Shown here one piece after another: positions 1 through 12,762 of a DNA stretch of 64,000 bases. Below the pieces are notes generated by a model that worked only from the letters and a program-made list of their open reading frames with translations, had not been told where the DNA came from and did not search any database. The position numbers were made by a program, and so were the translations under genes. The DNA is from Lineus longissimus (Eukaryota; Nemertea; Pilidiophora; Heteronemertea; Lineidae): contig NC_088314.1 of assembly GCF_910592395.1 (NCBI RefSeq), forward strand, positions 9,238,001 to 9,302,000, read 5' to 3'. Every line of letters starts with the position of its first letter. Position 1 is the stretch's first letter.

Positions 1-3000
1 GGCTGTGGTGATGACAGCGTTTTGACTATCGGAGGCCTGTTTGGCAGCTTTCAGGCTTCCTCCTGTAGAGGGTTTGAGGCCTAGGATCCATACCAAGTGC
101 TGAAGTGTTGTAAGCACAAGATGCCAAGCCGATCCCAGAATTCCTCCATGGCAGTGAGTAACACTTAGAATAGCTCTCATGCACTGGATGTTCTTGGCTG
201 TCAGCTGAAATAAAGGAAGATTATTTCATCTTTACAAAGTTAGAAAGTTAAAGTTGGTGTTTATAATCTGATATCATCTGTGCATAAGGAAAACTGCACC
301 TAAATATCATATACTGAGAAACCACCTTCAATGATGGCAGATTCACACAGGCAAATAGAATCCGTTTCCCCTATAACGAATATTGGAGTAGTTCAGCTTT
401 AACCTACCATGACAGGCCCTTGTTGAGCCCCAAGAGGTAACGAAGCAGTGGGTAGTGGAGTTCCTACAGCCACGACCTGACTTCTCTCGATTGCGTCTGG
501 GTTCGTGAAGTCATGGGATGGGCCGCGACCCGATGCTAAAAAATATTAGAAAGGAGAGAGTGAGAATGTGATAATTAGGAAAGTCAGTGTCAGGATCAAG
601 GCAGGTACTATGGAATGTACTGGTGTATGCTTTCAGTCATCGTGGGAGGTATGAACTATAGAATATACTGGTGTAGGCTTTACGCCATCCAGGTCTCACC
701 GATCTAATCAGCAATGGGCAATGCCGAACATTTATGCATCTGGCAGAGTTAGCTCATACATGTAACTTGGGTGCAACATAAACTAACTCATCTGTCTGGG
801 CAGAACTTGGTTGAAATCCAGTATCTCCCAAAATGAAATCTACTTTCTACAGTTAAAACATCCACCAAATGATATGTACTTTGGTCACCTTTGGTTGCAT
901 GGTGCATCGCAGCCATGTTAAGAACCGTCAAGGCATAATGCGGCGGCAACGACGCCTTGCAGAGTGATGTAATGAACGCGTCCCGAGGGACCGTCATGCC
1001 AAGTTTTCCTGACATGCTTGCATAGGTCTGTTGCGACTTCAGTATCGCCTCTGTCGCACTCTCGTCTGTGCTTGCATCGAGGAGGAGAGCCAACGCAGCC
1101 AGGATGCCACACCAGGACGAGTTGACTAGTTCTTCATGGAGCGGTTTGTAAACTTTTGCTGAAATTTTAAAGAGAAATTCGTGTTTAAGATTTTTATTTA
1201 AACATCGTATATGCGAAGGTAAAAATTTCAAAGAACATTTTCTCACAGAGATGTTCCTGCAGAGTCCTTCTTCATGTGCTCATCCCCCTTAAAACATTTA
1301 TTCAAACATGTATTCTATACATTTATAACATTCATTCACATTTGTAAATGGTGCTTATCTTCTAAAGAACATATCAGGACCCAATCTCCTCACGCCTATA
1401 CCAGGGCCCAATTTCCAAAAGAAAGTACCAAGGCCGAATTTCCTAAAGAATATAACAGGGCCCAATCTCCTAAAGAAAGAACATACCAGGGCCCAACCTC
1501 CTAAATAACGTGCCAGGGTCCAATTTCCAAAATAACATACCAGGGCCAAATTTCTATAATAGTGTACCACGGTCCGATTTCCAAAATTACGTACCAGGGC
1601 CCAATTTCCAAAGTAACATACCTGGCTTCTTCTTGTCCTCGGGCCGAGCCTCAGCAGGGACCTTCCCCGTCTCATCTCCCTCCACTATCTGGTGAACACC
1701 TTTGATTACCCCTAGCAGGCAGGAGAAGGAAATGGATATACCGTATCCTTCGGGAATTGGCGGTGGCTCGACCTTGTCCATCATTTCAAGACTGGAATCG
1801 GAAGAAGGAAAAAAGTTAAACTTCCTTTTCGTTTGTTTGATGTTGTGTATGGGTTGTGTGTGACTTCAGACGTCACCGATGGAGGCCACAGGATGGAGGT
1901 CAAAGCTTTCGTCAGATAAAAAGTTGATGCATAAACGACAATTAAAGTCTGACATTATAGAATTTTGTATTGAAGTTTCCAACACTGACACCATCAACAC
2001 CGACTGGCAACGAAAAAATATGCTACACATGCCATGCAACCAGAAAGCAGTTGTTCAAAACAGTCTGTTAAAAACTGGTAAACGCTGGGGTTGATATTGA
2101 TTCAATGCGATTGTTGTTGCAGCAATTTAAATTGTCTAGGATGTGTCTGGTTAACGTAATTCAAGGAGTTTGCTTAATAGTTGGTATGGAGAACTTACAA
2201 GACTTGTTTAGCAGAACCCTGTGGAATATTTGTCAGCAGTGGAATCCAGATGCCTCGGTACGTGAATGCTGGTTGTGGTGACACACCGCCACCTACTGGC
2301 ATGCCAGCAACTAGCGCTGGTGGCGTTCCTGTAGTGTCTGGAGCGGTTTTCCCTGCAATATGAATCACTAGTTCTTAAAGGGAAAAACAGATGAATATAG
2401 TAGAAATTCCTTTGAGGCCTGTGACAACGGAACGTTCCTCTCCATGAAGATCATTGAATTTGCTCACAACTTGACGATACTCAATTTGAACACCAATCTG
2501 ATCAACCCCTTTGGGGTGTGGCTGACTTTTTCCTTGGTAAATAGAACTTTGCTACGCAGTGACACCGACTTTTATGTTGCCTCACCTGATGTGAAATGTA
2601 CATGTAGAAATGATCGCACTCATTGCTTGAGGCAATCTTAAAGTCGCTTACACTAATAGGGTGTATTTCCCCAGACATAAGATGTTTGATGGTGCTTTGT
2701 CTGATGAAAGGTTCTGCTGAAGGATTTTGGTTAAAATACGGTCCTGACTTTTGGGGGCCCTAGTTACCAAAGACACTTTTTCAAACACTTTAACGACAAG
2801 GACAGATGCTTACCAGCGACGCCACCAGGTGGAGTAGGAATGATGAACAACGATTGGATAAAAGCTCCTAAACCATTGACGATATCTTGAAATATCTTCG
2901 TCGAGTGTTGCTTCATGTCATAGCTCTGACAAAACGACCTGAAAAAGTTTACAATTCAAAAAGAGTTACAGGTAGATAAACTAGACATGTCCATATTTTT

Positions 3001-6000
3001 GTCTTTTATAAAAAGGACAAGGATAGATTTGCCTATCCTTCAGGCAACTTTTATAAATGTGAATAATTCCTGAATTATAGTATCTCTTGGGTTCAAAAAA
3101 ACATCATCCTTGCACAAGGAAACTTACTTTAAAAGTTCAGGATCAGCACATAATCTGTGTAAGACTTCCAGCGCCAATGAGCGCTGCCACATTGGTTTGT
3201 CGGCATCGAGAAACTTGACCAGAAGCGAAAGGAAAATCTCACACTCGGTTACCTGAAGTGGAAAAATAAATCACAATTTAGAAAACATCAGTTTGTGTGA
3301 GCTCTGCTGAAATGCATGGGTCAACCCAGGGGCTATGCGGTCACCTTCAGGTGTGTACACCAGAAATAAGATTGCACAGATCTTCAGAGACTTATCAGAT
3401 AACTGACCATAAATTTAGTCACTTGAGCTACACCCAATGGCTTTGAGATAAACGTACATCAAAATGAAAACTCAGATTTTTGTAAACAGTATCCTTATCA
3501 CATGTTTCTGTGATGAAAAAGGTGGAGATGATATGGTCATTAGCACAGGACTTGAGAGCACTTCTGAGGTTTTCGGATTTGGTCCCCTTGTGGCCAAGAG
3601 GTGAATCAAATCAGACTGATGGATGCTGACAACAGATGACATGTGGTTGTAAGAGCTTGGTAAGCTAATAAAAATTGACTATCCAAAAAAAGCACTTACC
3701 AATAATGAATAATATGACTTGATGAGTACACTGACTATCCGCAACAATCTCATAACAATTGGAAAGTATGGTTTCTCGACTGGTGTAGGTGACGGCGGTG
3801 CTGGTAGTCCCTGCCGATATTTGAGACTTGGCGAGAATAACTTGATTACAAGAGGGCACACGCGTTCCTTCAGTAAGAAGCTAAACTCAGGATGCTGAAA
3901 GAGGCAGATTAATCTTACGGTAAAACATGGTCTAACTTCATTTTCACCAAAATGGCCAACATTACTTTTCTGGCACAAAGACATTTGTCCCATGAATGTT
4001 TGATAAAAATTTCCAAAGCATTTCATGTGGCAACATATCTGCACAGATATTTGATAAACTGTATTTTGAATGATTTTAATGCTATATGACTCATCTAATC
4101 CAATCTCATTACTGTTAGCTAACTGAACGTCTGCACTCACATTTAGGAACACATCAGGGAAACCTGTCAACACGGACTCCATCAACTCAAGACCAAACGT
4201 CCGAGTCATCTCAGTCATCCCAACCAGCCAGAATGGTTGGTCAGCATTGACTAGTTGGCAGAAATCCTGGAAGGAAAAAGAACATGACTATAGAAGATGG
4301 TTTTCTACAGTTACCAGAATGACAAGTGCTCCAAGCAGTCTTCTTGGCCTTAACAATTGGACAGTTGCCCTGCAATAGGTTTTATATCAAAACTCAAGAA
4401 CTTCTTCACTGCAGTAACTTGTTTGTTCATTGATTTGGTTGTCCAGGGAAAGTGAAAAAGTGGGAAATTGGACCCTGTCCAAGGGTACAGAATACTTCTC
4501 TCTGGACAACTACTGAAGTAACTTTACTGAAGAAACTTTACTGAAGAAACTTTACTGAAGAAGCTTTACTGAAGAAGCTTTACTGAAGAAACTTCACTGA
4601 AGAAACTTCACTGAAGAAACTTCACTGAAGAAACTTACTGAAGAAACTTTACTGAAGAAACTTTACTGAAGAAACTTTACTGAAGAAACTTGTTTGTATG
4701 ATAATTAGGTTGTCTTGGGCAAGTGCACAAGTACACCCTAAAGCATACAGTAAATCACAAGTCACTACAAACCTGGAATAACATAAAGGCATCCTGTGCA
4801 CTGGATCTCAATGATTTTGGAGGATGTTTGCAGCCGGCTTTTAGCTGTTCATGTGGTAAGGTCTCCAGAGCTCCTAAAAAGAATAAAAAGAGCTGTTAAA
4901 CTGAAAACTCAAATAATAAGCTGATATATTACTAAATCAGTACCCTATCGACTTATTATATAATGCACCACAATATTTCCACAAAAGGTATTATATTAGT
5001 AGCTTGTGATGAACTCATTTTCTGGCTGAAGATACAGACAGTAGGCCAATAAACGCAATACCAAGGTAAGGCCACTACCTGGTTGATAAACAAATTCTTG
5101 TCTTAAGGTAAACAGTCATTTAACTGTTCTTTTTGTACAGTGTTTGATATGGGTCTTACATGACCTCAATGCTGGTCAATTTCAAACAGGCCATGCGTCC
5201 TGGCAGGAAGTGAAATTCGACCAGCCCACTTCTAACTGAGGACGAGCCTTCATTTTTTAACAAGGGTATGGTCGAAAAAATGTTCATCCCACGTTGGAGG
5301 AGGAATACTCCCTGCAGCAAAATACGTTCTCTGAATACAGTCCTCGTAGTGTAGAGTGAAGAAAGAGTAAAATTGAACACAAAGCAAATTAAATTGTGCA
5401 AAACAGCCCTTGCAGGCTAAAACAAAAAAGTGCATGCAGAAGTGCTAACCTGGCTGACCTTCATGTGATGTATTATCTTCTATAATGACGCGCTCAAATA
5501 CTACGCTGACTAGCTGACGGACAGTCGCGGCCGCTGTGTTGATGGTGGTGCTGTCCTTGGTGAAGTGGAGCCGGAAACAGAGCACTATCGCCTGAAAAAG
5601 CGAGATGAAAATTTTAAGGACACATTCTTAATAGACAAGTGTGTTTAGTTTAGTATCTCTTCATCAGGCCACCAGATGGGGATAGAACGTGGTGCTGCCC
5701 ATGGTTAATTTCAGCTCAGCCTTCCTATGGCCTCAATTTTTGTGCAAACAGAGGCTAAACATCATGCGGAATCCAGGAATTTATTACTAACAAATCTAGC
5801 TATCACATTAGAGGGTTCAACAATCCGTCTTCCGAGGTTGTCAACAAGAGAAACTGTCAATTTGTTAATCTATGGCATTCAAGATATCCCCAATTTGAGC
5901 ACATCTATATTTACTCTTGTACACAATTTTTTTATTCAAACAAAGCGTTTCACCTTCTAACCTTACAAATATATGTATTCTTCACTGTATACCCACAGCT

Positions 6001-9000
6001 ACTTACGCCGGCGCTACTTACTTTGTATTATTGGTATAATTGAATCAGCAACTTTTGTATTTCTTGTTCATCTGCACCGTCCATCGTTTGTTATTATAAT
6101 TATGTAATAGTGTGCGAGGGCAGCCATAATGTGTATAAATATACACCGGCGCCCTCTGAATAAACTCAATAAATAAAAATAAACATCATTTTCCCTTCAA
6201 TTCTACTTCTATTTTTAAATCCAAAGAGGAATGTAAAATTTTGAAAAGGAAGTCTTAAGAGACAGCATTTGTCTATGACATTTGAATAGACCATAACTAT
6301 GTATGGTAGAGTAGACCTCTCTAATAATAAGGACACCTTTGGGTCTGATAGATGCTGTCCCCAATAGAGAGGTGCCCGATTTCAGAGTTCAAATTAAATT
6401 AAAACAACCAATTCAGTGTCCTCAATAGAGACAATGTCCTGCTAACAGAGGTGTCGTCTAAGGGAGGTTCCATGGATTTGTTTACCTTTGAGAGAGCCTC
6501 ATGCTCTATGATAGCATTGGTGGTCAGCAGCACAATTGCAGTTTGAAGCACTTTCAGTTCTTCTACGCCTGCTTCCATTAGGCCCCACAGCATACCAATA
6601 ACGCTGTTAGCCCCAGCCTGGAAACAGAAAAACAAGATTAATTTACATCAAAAATGTTCAAAACTCATCTGACATCAACAATGATAGAGGTTATCATACA
6701 ACTTGGCACTTTATTAGTGAGGTTTTGCAATCCAACGTTTTCCGTTAACGATTACGTTTTCTAAGAGCCTCTAAGGGAATTTTTTACGCATAAATCGCTT
6801 GCTACACGTAAGAGAAATTAGCGGTGGTTAAACTTGAATAATAGCTCAAAGGATTTTCAACCGTATGCGAAGCGTGATGTCAGTCAATGGCGTCATTGCA
6901 TCAAGTCCACTGTCGGTCCCAAATTGGCCGTTTCCATTCAATTTGACCTCTCTAATCAGGACACCTCTCTAATCAGGACACCTCTCTATTAAGGACAGCA
7001 CCTGTCCATCACGAGGGTGTCTTTAATAGAGAGGTTCTACTGTACGTGTAACCAGATCAAAGTTCTAGAGATTTTTATTTTAATCAAAATTCAAAAGATT
7101 TTGATATTCGGATCCTTTTTTTAGATGTAACCTGGTTCCAGTTTCAGATCCCTGTTTTACGTACTACTGTTGCAGTTGCCATTGGTAACAGTATAGGAGG
7201 TGCTGGCATCTTTACATATTTAGGAAACTAGTATTATTCTATAATTTCAAACTATTAGAGCTTTTTAATTAAATTTGGTCAATAAGAAAATTATGTTAGG
7301 ACATTAGAATTTATATAAGAGTAATGGTATAAATTAACAATGAGTGGCTAATTTTTTGAGAATTAATTGAATTGCATTCTGGGAAAGCGTCTGCTCCTTC
7401 ATTCATCATTCCATCATGTCCATTCCACATTTCCAAATGTTTTGCTGTCAAATACCAATTATTATAAAAATTATGAAATAGAAGCTTTTTAAGGAAGCCC
7501 AAACCTGCCCATGGCATCCCCTTGCACAATTTTATGTAGCCTGTCTGACTTGGCATAGTCTTGATTTCAAATTTGAAGTTAGAGATGTTTGTTGACATGT
7601 TGTTGACTACATTGTAGGCCCATGCAGTGGCAGTGATGTTGGAAAGTTGTTGTTAGGTGGCCTTTGCTTGGCCATGTCAATAACGTAGGCTTGGACCTTA
7701 AGTACTGGTTGTATCAAGATATTTGAGTTGAGCACAGCTTCATGAATCATATACTATGTGTATTTGCATTTGACTCTGTGAAACATTGTTTCACACAAAA
7801 CTGGTTACGCTACATGTATTAATAAAGATTGTCCGCGGCTATTCTTATGACGATCCCTAATGCATTTTACATACAAACTACTGGTTATTCTTACGACGAT
7901 CATTTTCACCTTTTTGGGCCTTAATCCTAACCCTGATGCTCACCCTGACCCTAACACTTACTCCTAGCGCCAACCCTAACCCTAACCCTTCCTTTACACT
8001 AGTCTTATCTCCCTAGATCCTCAGTTTAATCTCTAAAATCGCATAAATCCTAAGATACGACTAGACGTAAGATTAGCCACTTTGATAAAGATTTAATTAT
8101 TAATGTACCTTACTTGAGTTGCTATCACTATAGTATCCAAGTAAGTTCTTTTCCCACCCACCCATCATTTTAGATTTATTTGAACCCACCCCCACACGGT
8201 GGATTTTATTGGTCAAGCATGGGGTGTTATATTATACGGTTAGGTGCCAATTGGGTTTGCTGACCTAGTGACTCCGACACTTCATGATGAAAGGTGTCCT
8301 CTCTGGTTACAAGCTATTACAAAGCGAGAAATCAACGGGTAATTGTGTCCAAATAGGCTCGACTGCAAATGATGTGTACTGGTCGACTTCAAACAGCTTG
8401 TACTGATTACAGCTCGGTGGTCAACAGCTTTTTCATTAATCATTTGGCCTGGAGCTTTATTTCCTGAAGGCTAAACTAACAGGTCATACTAAACAGCGTC
8501 CACCAACGTCCACCAGGTTTAAAAGCATATTTAAAGCCATCAAAATAAAATCTAATGGTCATGAACGAAATAAGCAGGACAAGTTCCAAATTTCCTGATC
8601 GTTTCATGACACTTGTGTGCTAGAGTTAGCAAGTTGTTGTCTAAAATGTACCAGCGTCCACCACCCTGGCGGCGGCCATGTTGGATTTGACTTGGAGGAA
8701 ATGATAGGGCTTCCCAATACAACAGGAGCCCTGTGATTTTAGACAACACCTCCCTTATCTTACACCCAAATGTCATGAAATTTTCAGGAAATGTGTTTTA
8801 TAGTGTACTTATTAAGTTTATGGCTACTTAATTTAATTTTGATGACTTTATACCTGACTTTAAACCTGGTGGATGCTGTTTAGAATGACTGAAACTAACG
8901 GCATAGTCTTGCAAAATCTGACTGCAACCAACCTTTGAGAGAGCTTCATGCTGAACGAGCCTTTGAACAGCTACCAGAGTGATGTGGACTACTTTGGCAT

Positions 9001-10035
9001 GCTTGGTCTCACAGCCAAGGATAAAAGGTTGAAGAATTTCAGGGTTGGCATGGATCAAACCTGAAACAGAGAGATTGTCAGTTTGAATGAACAAGATTTT
9101 AGATACTAACCTATGAATAGGATGCGTTAAGATAATATAAGTGACTTCCTTGAAAAAATTAGTTGTGAGCTGGGCCTGAGTATCTCCAAGATCATTACAT
9201 GTAGCTCTAGACACAATATTGGGCGGTTTGTACTGTAAAGTGTAGGAGGAAACCAGTGACCCTGAGGAAACCTACCCGGTTGGAGAGGTTCCCTCTCTGT
9301 CACGTAATTCTTGGACAGGGGAAGAGCAGTAGCAGACCAGCAATCCAAAAATTAGTTCGAATCCCATTCTAGGTTTTTCTGTACTTCTTTCACTTTGATT
9401 CTAGCTTATTTCAATCACTAGGCTACTCCGATTGGTATTCTGATTGGTTACACAACTGACTGCTTTCTATAGGGACCTCCATGCAATCAGTCAGTTAAAG
9501 CTGGTTAATCAAACGATTTCATTCACCAATCAGTCAATTAACCTCTTGCCTCAGATCAATTAACAGACAATGAATTCAGTAGCCCAAATTCATGTTGCTT
9601 TTATCATTGTGAGGGAAACTGAAACTTGGGATTTTACTGACCTGGAATGATTTCTTCCGATTTTGCAGTGATGGTACGCAACTTCAGCATTGCCGCCTCA
9701 GAAGCCTGAAGAAACAAGTGAATAATACAGCAGAAATTAACCTGAAAAAATGCCAGCATTTATGGTTCAAAGGAAAAAATTCCATGTAATGGACCTTTTC
9801 GACAAAGACGAACCAAGGCCGGAACAAAACAAGCTAGGATTAGGAAGAGGATAGTGAAATGGCTCCTGAATGTTTACATCATTTGCACAAGGCTCAATAT
9901 TAATTTATTGTGGCGCCGCCTACTCACCTCTTTCACCGGCACAAATTTCCTTTTTGATTCATTTGATAGAGATCGCAGATCAGTGAGAAGATTCTCAACA
10001 AGTTTCCTTGCCACAGCAATCTTTGTTGTATCCAT
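1..10035 (-). CDS. MON2: MON2 homologue, N-terminal portion (15 exons, continues beyond the left edge)
   Basis: MON2 is a large peripheral membrane protein related to Sec7-type Arf exchange factors (DCB/HUS regions) that works in Golgi-endosome traffic with Dopey. Coding exons, in transcript order, are 9928-10035, 9642-9705, 8933-9060, 6486-6617, 5450-5591, 4773-4873, 4141-4266, 3700-3894, 3128-3252, 2814-2938, 2199-2352, 1622-1791, 889-1158, 408-535 and <1-204. All have GT-AG borders and matching phases, giving 724 codons of an expected 1700 or so. Recognisable blocks are [14 protein letters not shown] at the N-terminus, [16 protein letters not shown] in exon 4, [18 protein letters not shown] in exon 7, [15 protein letters not shown] in exon 8, [12 protein letters not shown] in exon 12 and [16 protein letters not shown] in exon 13. 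I chose the ATG at 10035 by alignment to vertebrate MON2; another in-frame ATG lies seven codons upstream. Introns carry MITEs, a telomere-like tract and two minisatellites. Confidence 0.95.
1355..1631 (-). repeat. Minisatellite on the 5' splice site of MON2 exon 12
   Basis: About ten tandem units of roughly 27 bp occupy the start of MON2 intron 12. Read on the minus strand, each unit resembles CCTGGTATGTTACTTTGG followed by AAATTGGGC. The first unit is the genuine exon-intron border (exon end CCAG, intron GTATGTTAC), so the array begins at the working donor and repeats donor-like GGTATGTT sequences into the intron. Units have diverged at several positions, and one carries a 4-bp insertion. 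Confidence 0.85.
4511..4690 (-). repeat. 14-bp minisatellite in MON2 intron 6, resembling 3' splice sites
   Basis: About 13 tandem copies of a 14-bp unit (plus strand ACTGAAGAAACTTT, with C and G variants). On the coding strand each unit reads TTTCTTCAGT, a short pyrimidine run plus CAG like the real acceptors in this gene (exon 2 is preceded by TTTCTTCAG). The segments flanking the array, 4410-4453 and 4682-4725, are themselves similar, so a larger duplication may have preceded it. Confidence 0.85.
6311..6474 (+). mobile_element. MITE family 1 (pogo/Tc1-like, TA target), copy A
   Basis: A diverged copy of a roughly 160-180 bp element with inverted ends that recurs through the window. It shares the blocks ACCTCTCTA...AAGGACACC, a central segment and the 3' end TAAGGGAGGTTCCA. 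Copy A lies in MON2 intron 4, ending about 12 bases inside the intron from the exon 4 donor at 6485. It has no open frame; such elements move by a transposase supplied from elsewhere. Confidence 0.75.
6912..7032 (-). mobile_element. MITE family 1, copy B (5'-truncated)
   Basis: Inverted relative to copy A. It carries the conserved CATTCAATTTGACCTCTCTAA block, a short internal duplication of ACCTCTCTAATCAGGAC, and an intact terminal GAGGTTCTACTG followed by TA. The other end is missing or decayed. It lies in MON2 intron 3. Confidence 0.75.
7920..7991 (-). repeat. Interstitial telomere-like tract
   Basis: A CCCTAA-rich stretch with several perfect CCCTAA/CCTAAC units interspersed with variants (CCCTGA, CCAACC). 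It reads as TTAGGG on the coding strand, in MON2 intron 3. Degenerate units suggest an old interstitial tract, not a chromosome end. Confidence 0.7.
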
Positions 10036-10650
10036 TTTGATGCGAAATGTTTGCAAGTCGAACGATCAATCAAAGACAAGTATCGTCAGCCAAAATCAAC
10101 AGTCTATTTCTAAATTGTGGCTTGCTTAACTGACGAAAGGAGGTTCTTGGGACCTCCACTTACAAATACACAGTTGGTATAGCAGAGAGGGCTTTTTGGA
10201 TAGGTGCAAGCTATCTTCCCTATGGGAATTTCAGATGAAAGGGTTCAGAACAAAATCTGTAGTGTAAATGTACATGAAATCTACACAGATTTACACAAAT
10301 TTTACGATTGGGTTTGGTCAATTTTTACGCGGTTTCGATTGAAAACACGCAAAAGCGACAGGTATTATTGATAATTCTTGTTATTTTCTTGCTATTCGGT
10401 AAACGGTAACTCCGTCAGATCAATAGATCTCCAGCAATCAACAGATTAATTTGATGTGTTGGCCTGCCACAAGTCACCACATCGTCGCCATCTTGATTTT
10501 GGACGTCACCATGCGCCATTTCTGGAAAAGATGGAACTAAAAGCTGTCTGCTACAAAGTATTTGCCCAGTTCAACATGTTCAAAAGTGATCAATATACTG
10601 GTATTGAGTTAAGTTGATCAATGATAGACATAAAAAACAACTTCATGTCA
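10036..10650 (-). promoter_or_regulatory. MON2 upstream region with a YY1-like site
   Basis: Sequence between the MON2 start and the satellite array, expected to contain the 5' UTR and promoter. At 10486-10494 the minus strand reads AAGATGGCG, the core of the YY1 site often found near start sites of housekeeping genes. No TATA box at a convincing position was seen. The assignment rests on position and this one motif. Confidence 0.35.
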
Positions 10651-10666
10651 CAATCAGATGCAAGAC

Positions 10667-12311
10667 TCATCCGTGGGAGACACTAAAGATATTCCAATGG
10701 TGATACAAGTCACAACCACATGACCAGGGACACACAATCACAAAAGGCACATTCCAGATGGCCACCTTCATGTCAATATCAACATTCAAGACACATCTGT
10801 TGGAGACGCTAAAGATATACCAATGGTGAAGTATGCTTTTATGTTGGAGACACAACCACATGACCAGGGACACACAAAAGGCACATCCAAGATGGCCACC
10901 TTCATGTCAATATCAACATTCAAGACACATCTGTTGGAGACGCTAAAGATATACCAATGGTGAAGTATGCTTTTATGTTGGAGACACTACCACATGACCA
11001 GGGACACACAAAAGGCACATCCAAGATGGCCACCTTCATGTCACTATCAAGATTCAAGACACATCTGTTGGAGACGCTAAAGATATACCAATGGTGATAC
11101 AAGTCACAACCACATGACCAGGGACACACAAAAGGCACATTCAATATGGCCACCTTCATGTCACAATCAACATTCAAGACACATCTGTTGGAGACGCTAA
11201 AGATATACTAATGGTGATACAAGTCACAACCACATGACCAGGGACACACAAAAGGCACATCCAAGATGGCAGCCTTCATGTCACTATCAAGATTCACGAC
11301 ACATCTGTTGGAGACGCTAAAGATATACTAATGGTGAAGTATTGCTATTATGTTGGAGTCACAACCACATCACCAGGGACACACAAAAGGCACATCCCAG
11401 GCGGCCACCTTCATGTCACTATCAAGATTCAAGACACATCTGTTGGAGACGCTAAAGATATACCAATGGTGATACAAGTCACAACCACATGACCAGGGAC
11501 ACACAAAAGGCACATTCAATATGGCCACCTTCATGTCACTATCAAGATTCACGACATATCTGTAGGAGACGCTAAAGATATACCAATGGTGAAGTATTGC
11601 TATTATGTTGGAGTCACAACCACATGACCAGGGACACACAAAAGGCACATTCCAGATGGCCACCTTCATGTCACTATCAAAATTCACGACACATCTGTTG
11701 GAGACGCTAAAGATTATACCAATGGTGAAGTATTGCTTTTATGTTGGAGTCACAACCACATGACCAGGGACGCACAAAAGGCACATCCCAGGTGGCCACC
11801 TTCATCTTTTGTTATCCAAGTCAAACTAAAGACATGCCAATGTCAGAGTGATAGAAGCACTGCTTTGATGTTGGAGTCAAAACCATGACCAGGGACACAT
11901 ATCACAGGTGGTACATTCGTGCCACATTCAAGATACAAGACACATCCGTGGGAAACACTAAATAACCAATAATGGTTGATACAAGTCACAACCATGACCA
12001 GATACACAAAAGGCACATTCCAGGTGGCCACCTTCATATCACTATCAAGATTCAAGACACATCTGTTGGAGGCGCTAGAGATAAACCAATGGTGATACAA
12101 GTCACAACCATATGACCAGGGACACACAAAAGGCACATCCCAGGTGGCCACCTTCATGTCACTATCAAGATTCAAGACACATCTGTTGGAGACGCTAAAG
12201 ATAAACCAATGGTGATACAAGTCACAACCACATGACCAGGGACACACAAAAGGCACATCCCAGGTGGCCATCTTCATGTCACTATCAGAATGCAAGACTC
12301 ATCCGTGGTGA
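10667..12311. repeat. Satellite array of ~130-140 bp units upstream of MON2
   Basis: About twelve to thirteen tandem copies of a unit containing CATGACCAGGGACACAC, GGCACAT, GATGGCCACCTTCATGTC, CAAGACACATCTGTTGGAGA and CTAAAGATATACCAATGG. Two unit types alternate: a shorter one ending GTGATACAAGTCACAA and a longer one ending with GAAGTATTGCTTTTATGTTG. The array produces long minus-strand open frames of repeated Trp/Cys-rich peptide, but the reading frames break between units and no gene signals accompany them. The right-hand units are the most diverged. Confidence 0.9.
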
Positions 12312-12317
12312 GACACT

Positions 12318-12762
12318 TGGCCACCAGGGGGCCAAAAGTGAAAACCTAGAAAGTGTGATATCTCGCTTATTAGTAATTCGTTTTCAATAACATTTTTATG
12401 GTAGGTTCTAGGTTCAGCAAGGATACATCCCATATCATACGAGGTTTTGATTTGACCTGCTTTTGATGGTCACAGAGGTCAAATGGCGTAAATTGGTCCT
12501 TTAAGTGTAACTATGGCACGCTTCTTAACCACTAAAGCTATGAACTTTAAATTTGGTACACATGACTTCCTACGTCATGTAACCTCAGACACCGAATTTC
12601 GATCTGATCTGGTACTCAAATTGGCCTCCAGGAGGCCAAAACTAAAATAGGTAAAAAGTGCAATATCTCGTTTATTAGTGACTTGTTTTTTATGATATTC
12701 TTATGGTACTTACTCCAAGCAACGATACATCACATGTCATACCGACTTTGGTTTGACCTATA
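12318..12762 (+). repeat. Dispersed repeat family 2, two direct copies
   Basis: Segments 12318-12460 and 12622-12762 are diverged direct copies. Both begin with a GGCC-rich block (AGGGGGCCAAAA versus AGGAGGCCAAAA) and share AATATCTCG/GATATCTCG, TTATTAGT, TTTTATGGTA and a closing TTTGACCT. A related inverted segment lies at 14565-14790. No coding potential is apparent. Confidence 0.65.

Noticed and set aside
9225-9370. B-box-like GTTCGAATCCC suggesting a tRNA gene or SINE in MON2 intron 2
   Set aside because: No matching A box or cloverleaf at the right distance; perhaps a SINE remnant but not demonstrable by eye.
10667-12295. Several 70-150-codon minus-strand frames with repeated Trp/Cys/His peptides
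   Set aside because: They are translations of the ~130-bp satellite, with frame breaks between units and no gene context.
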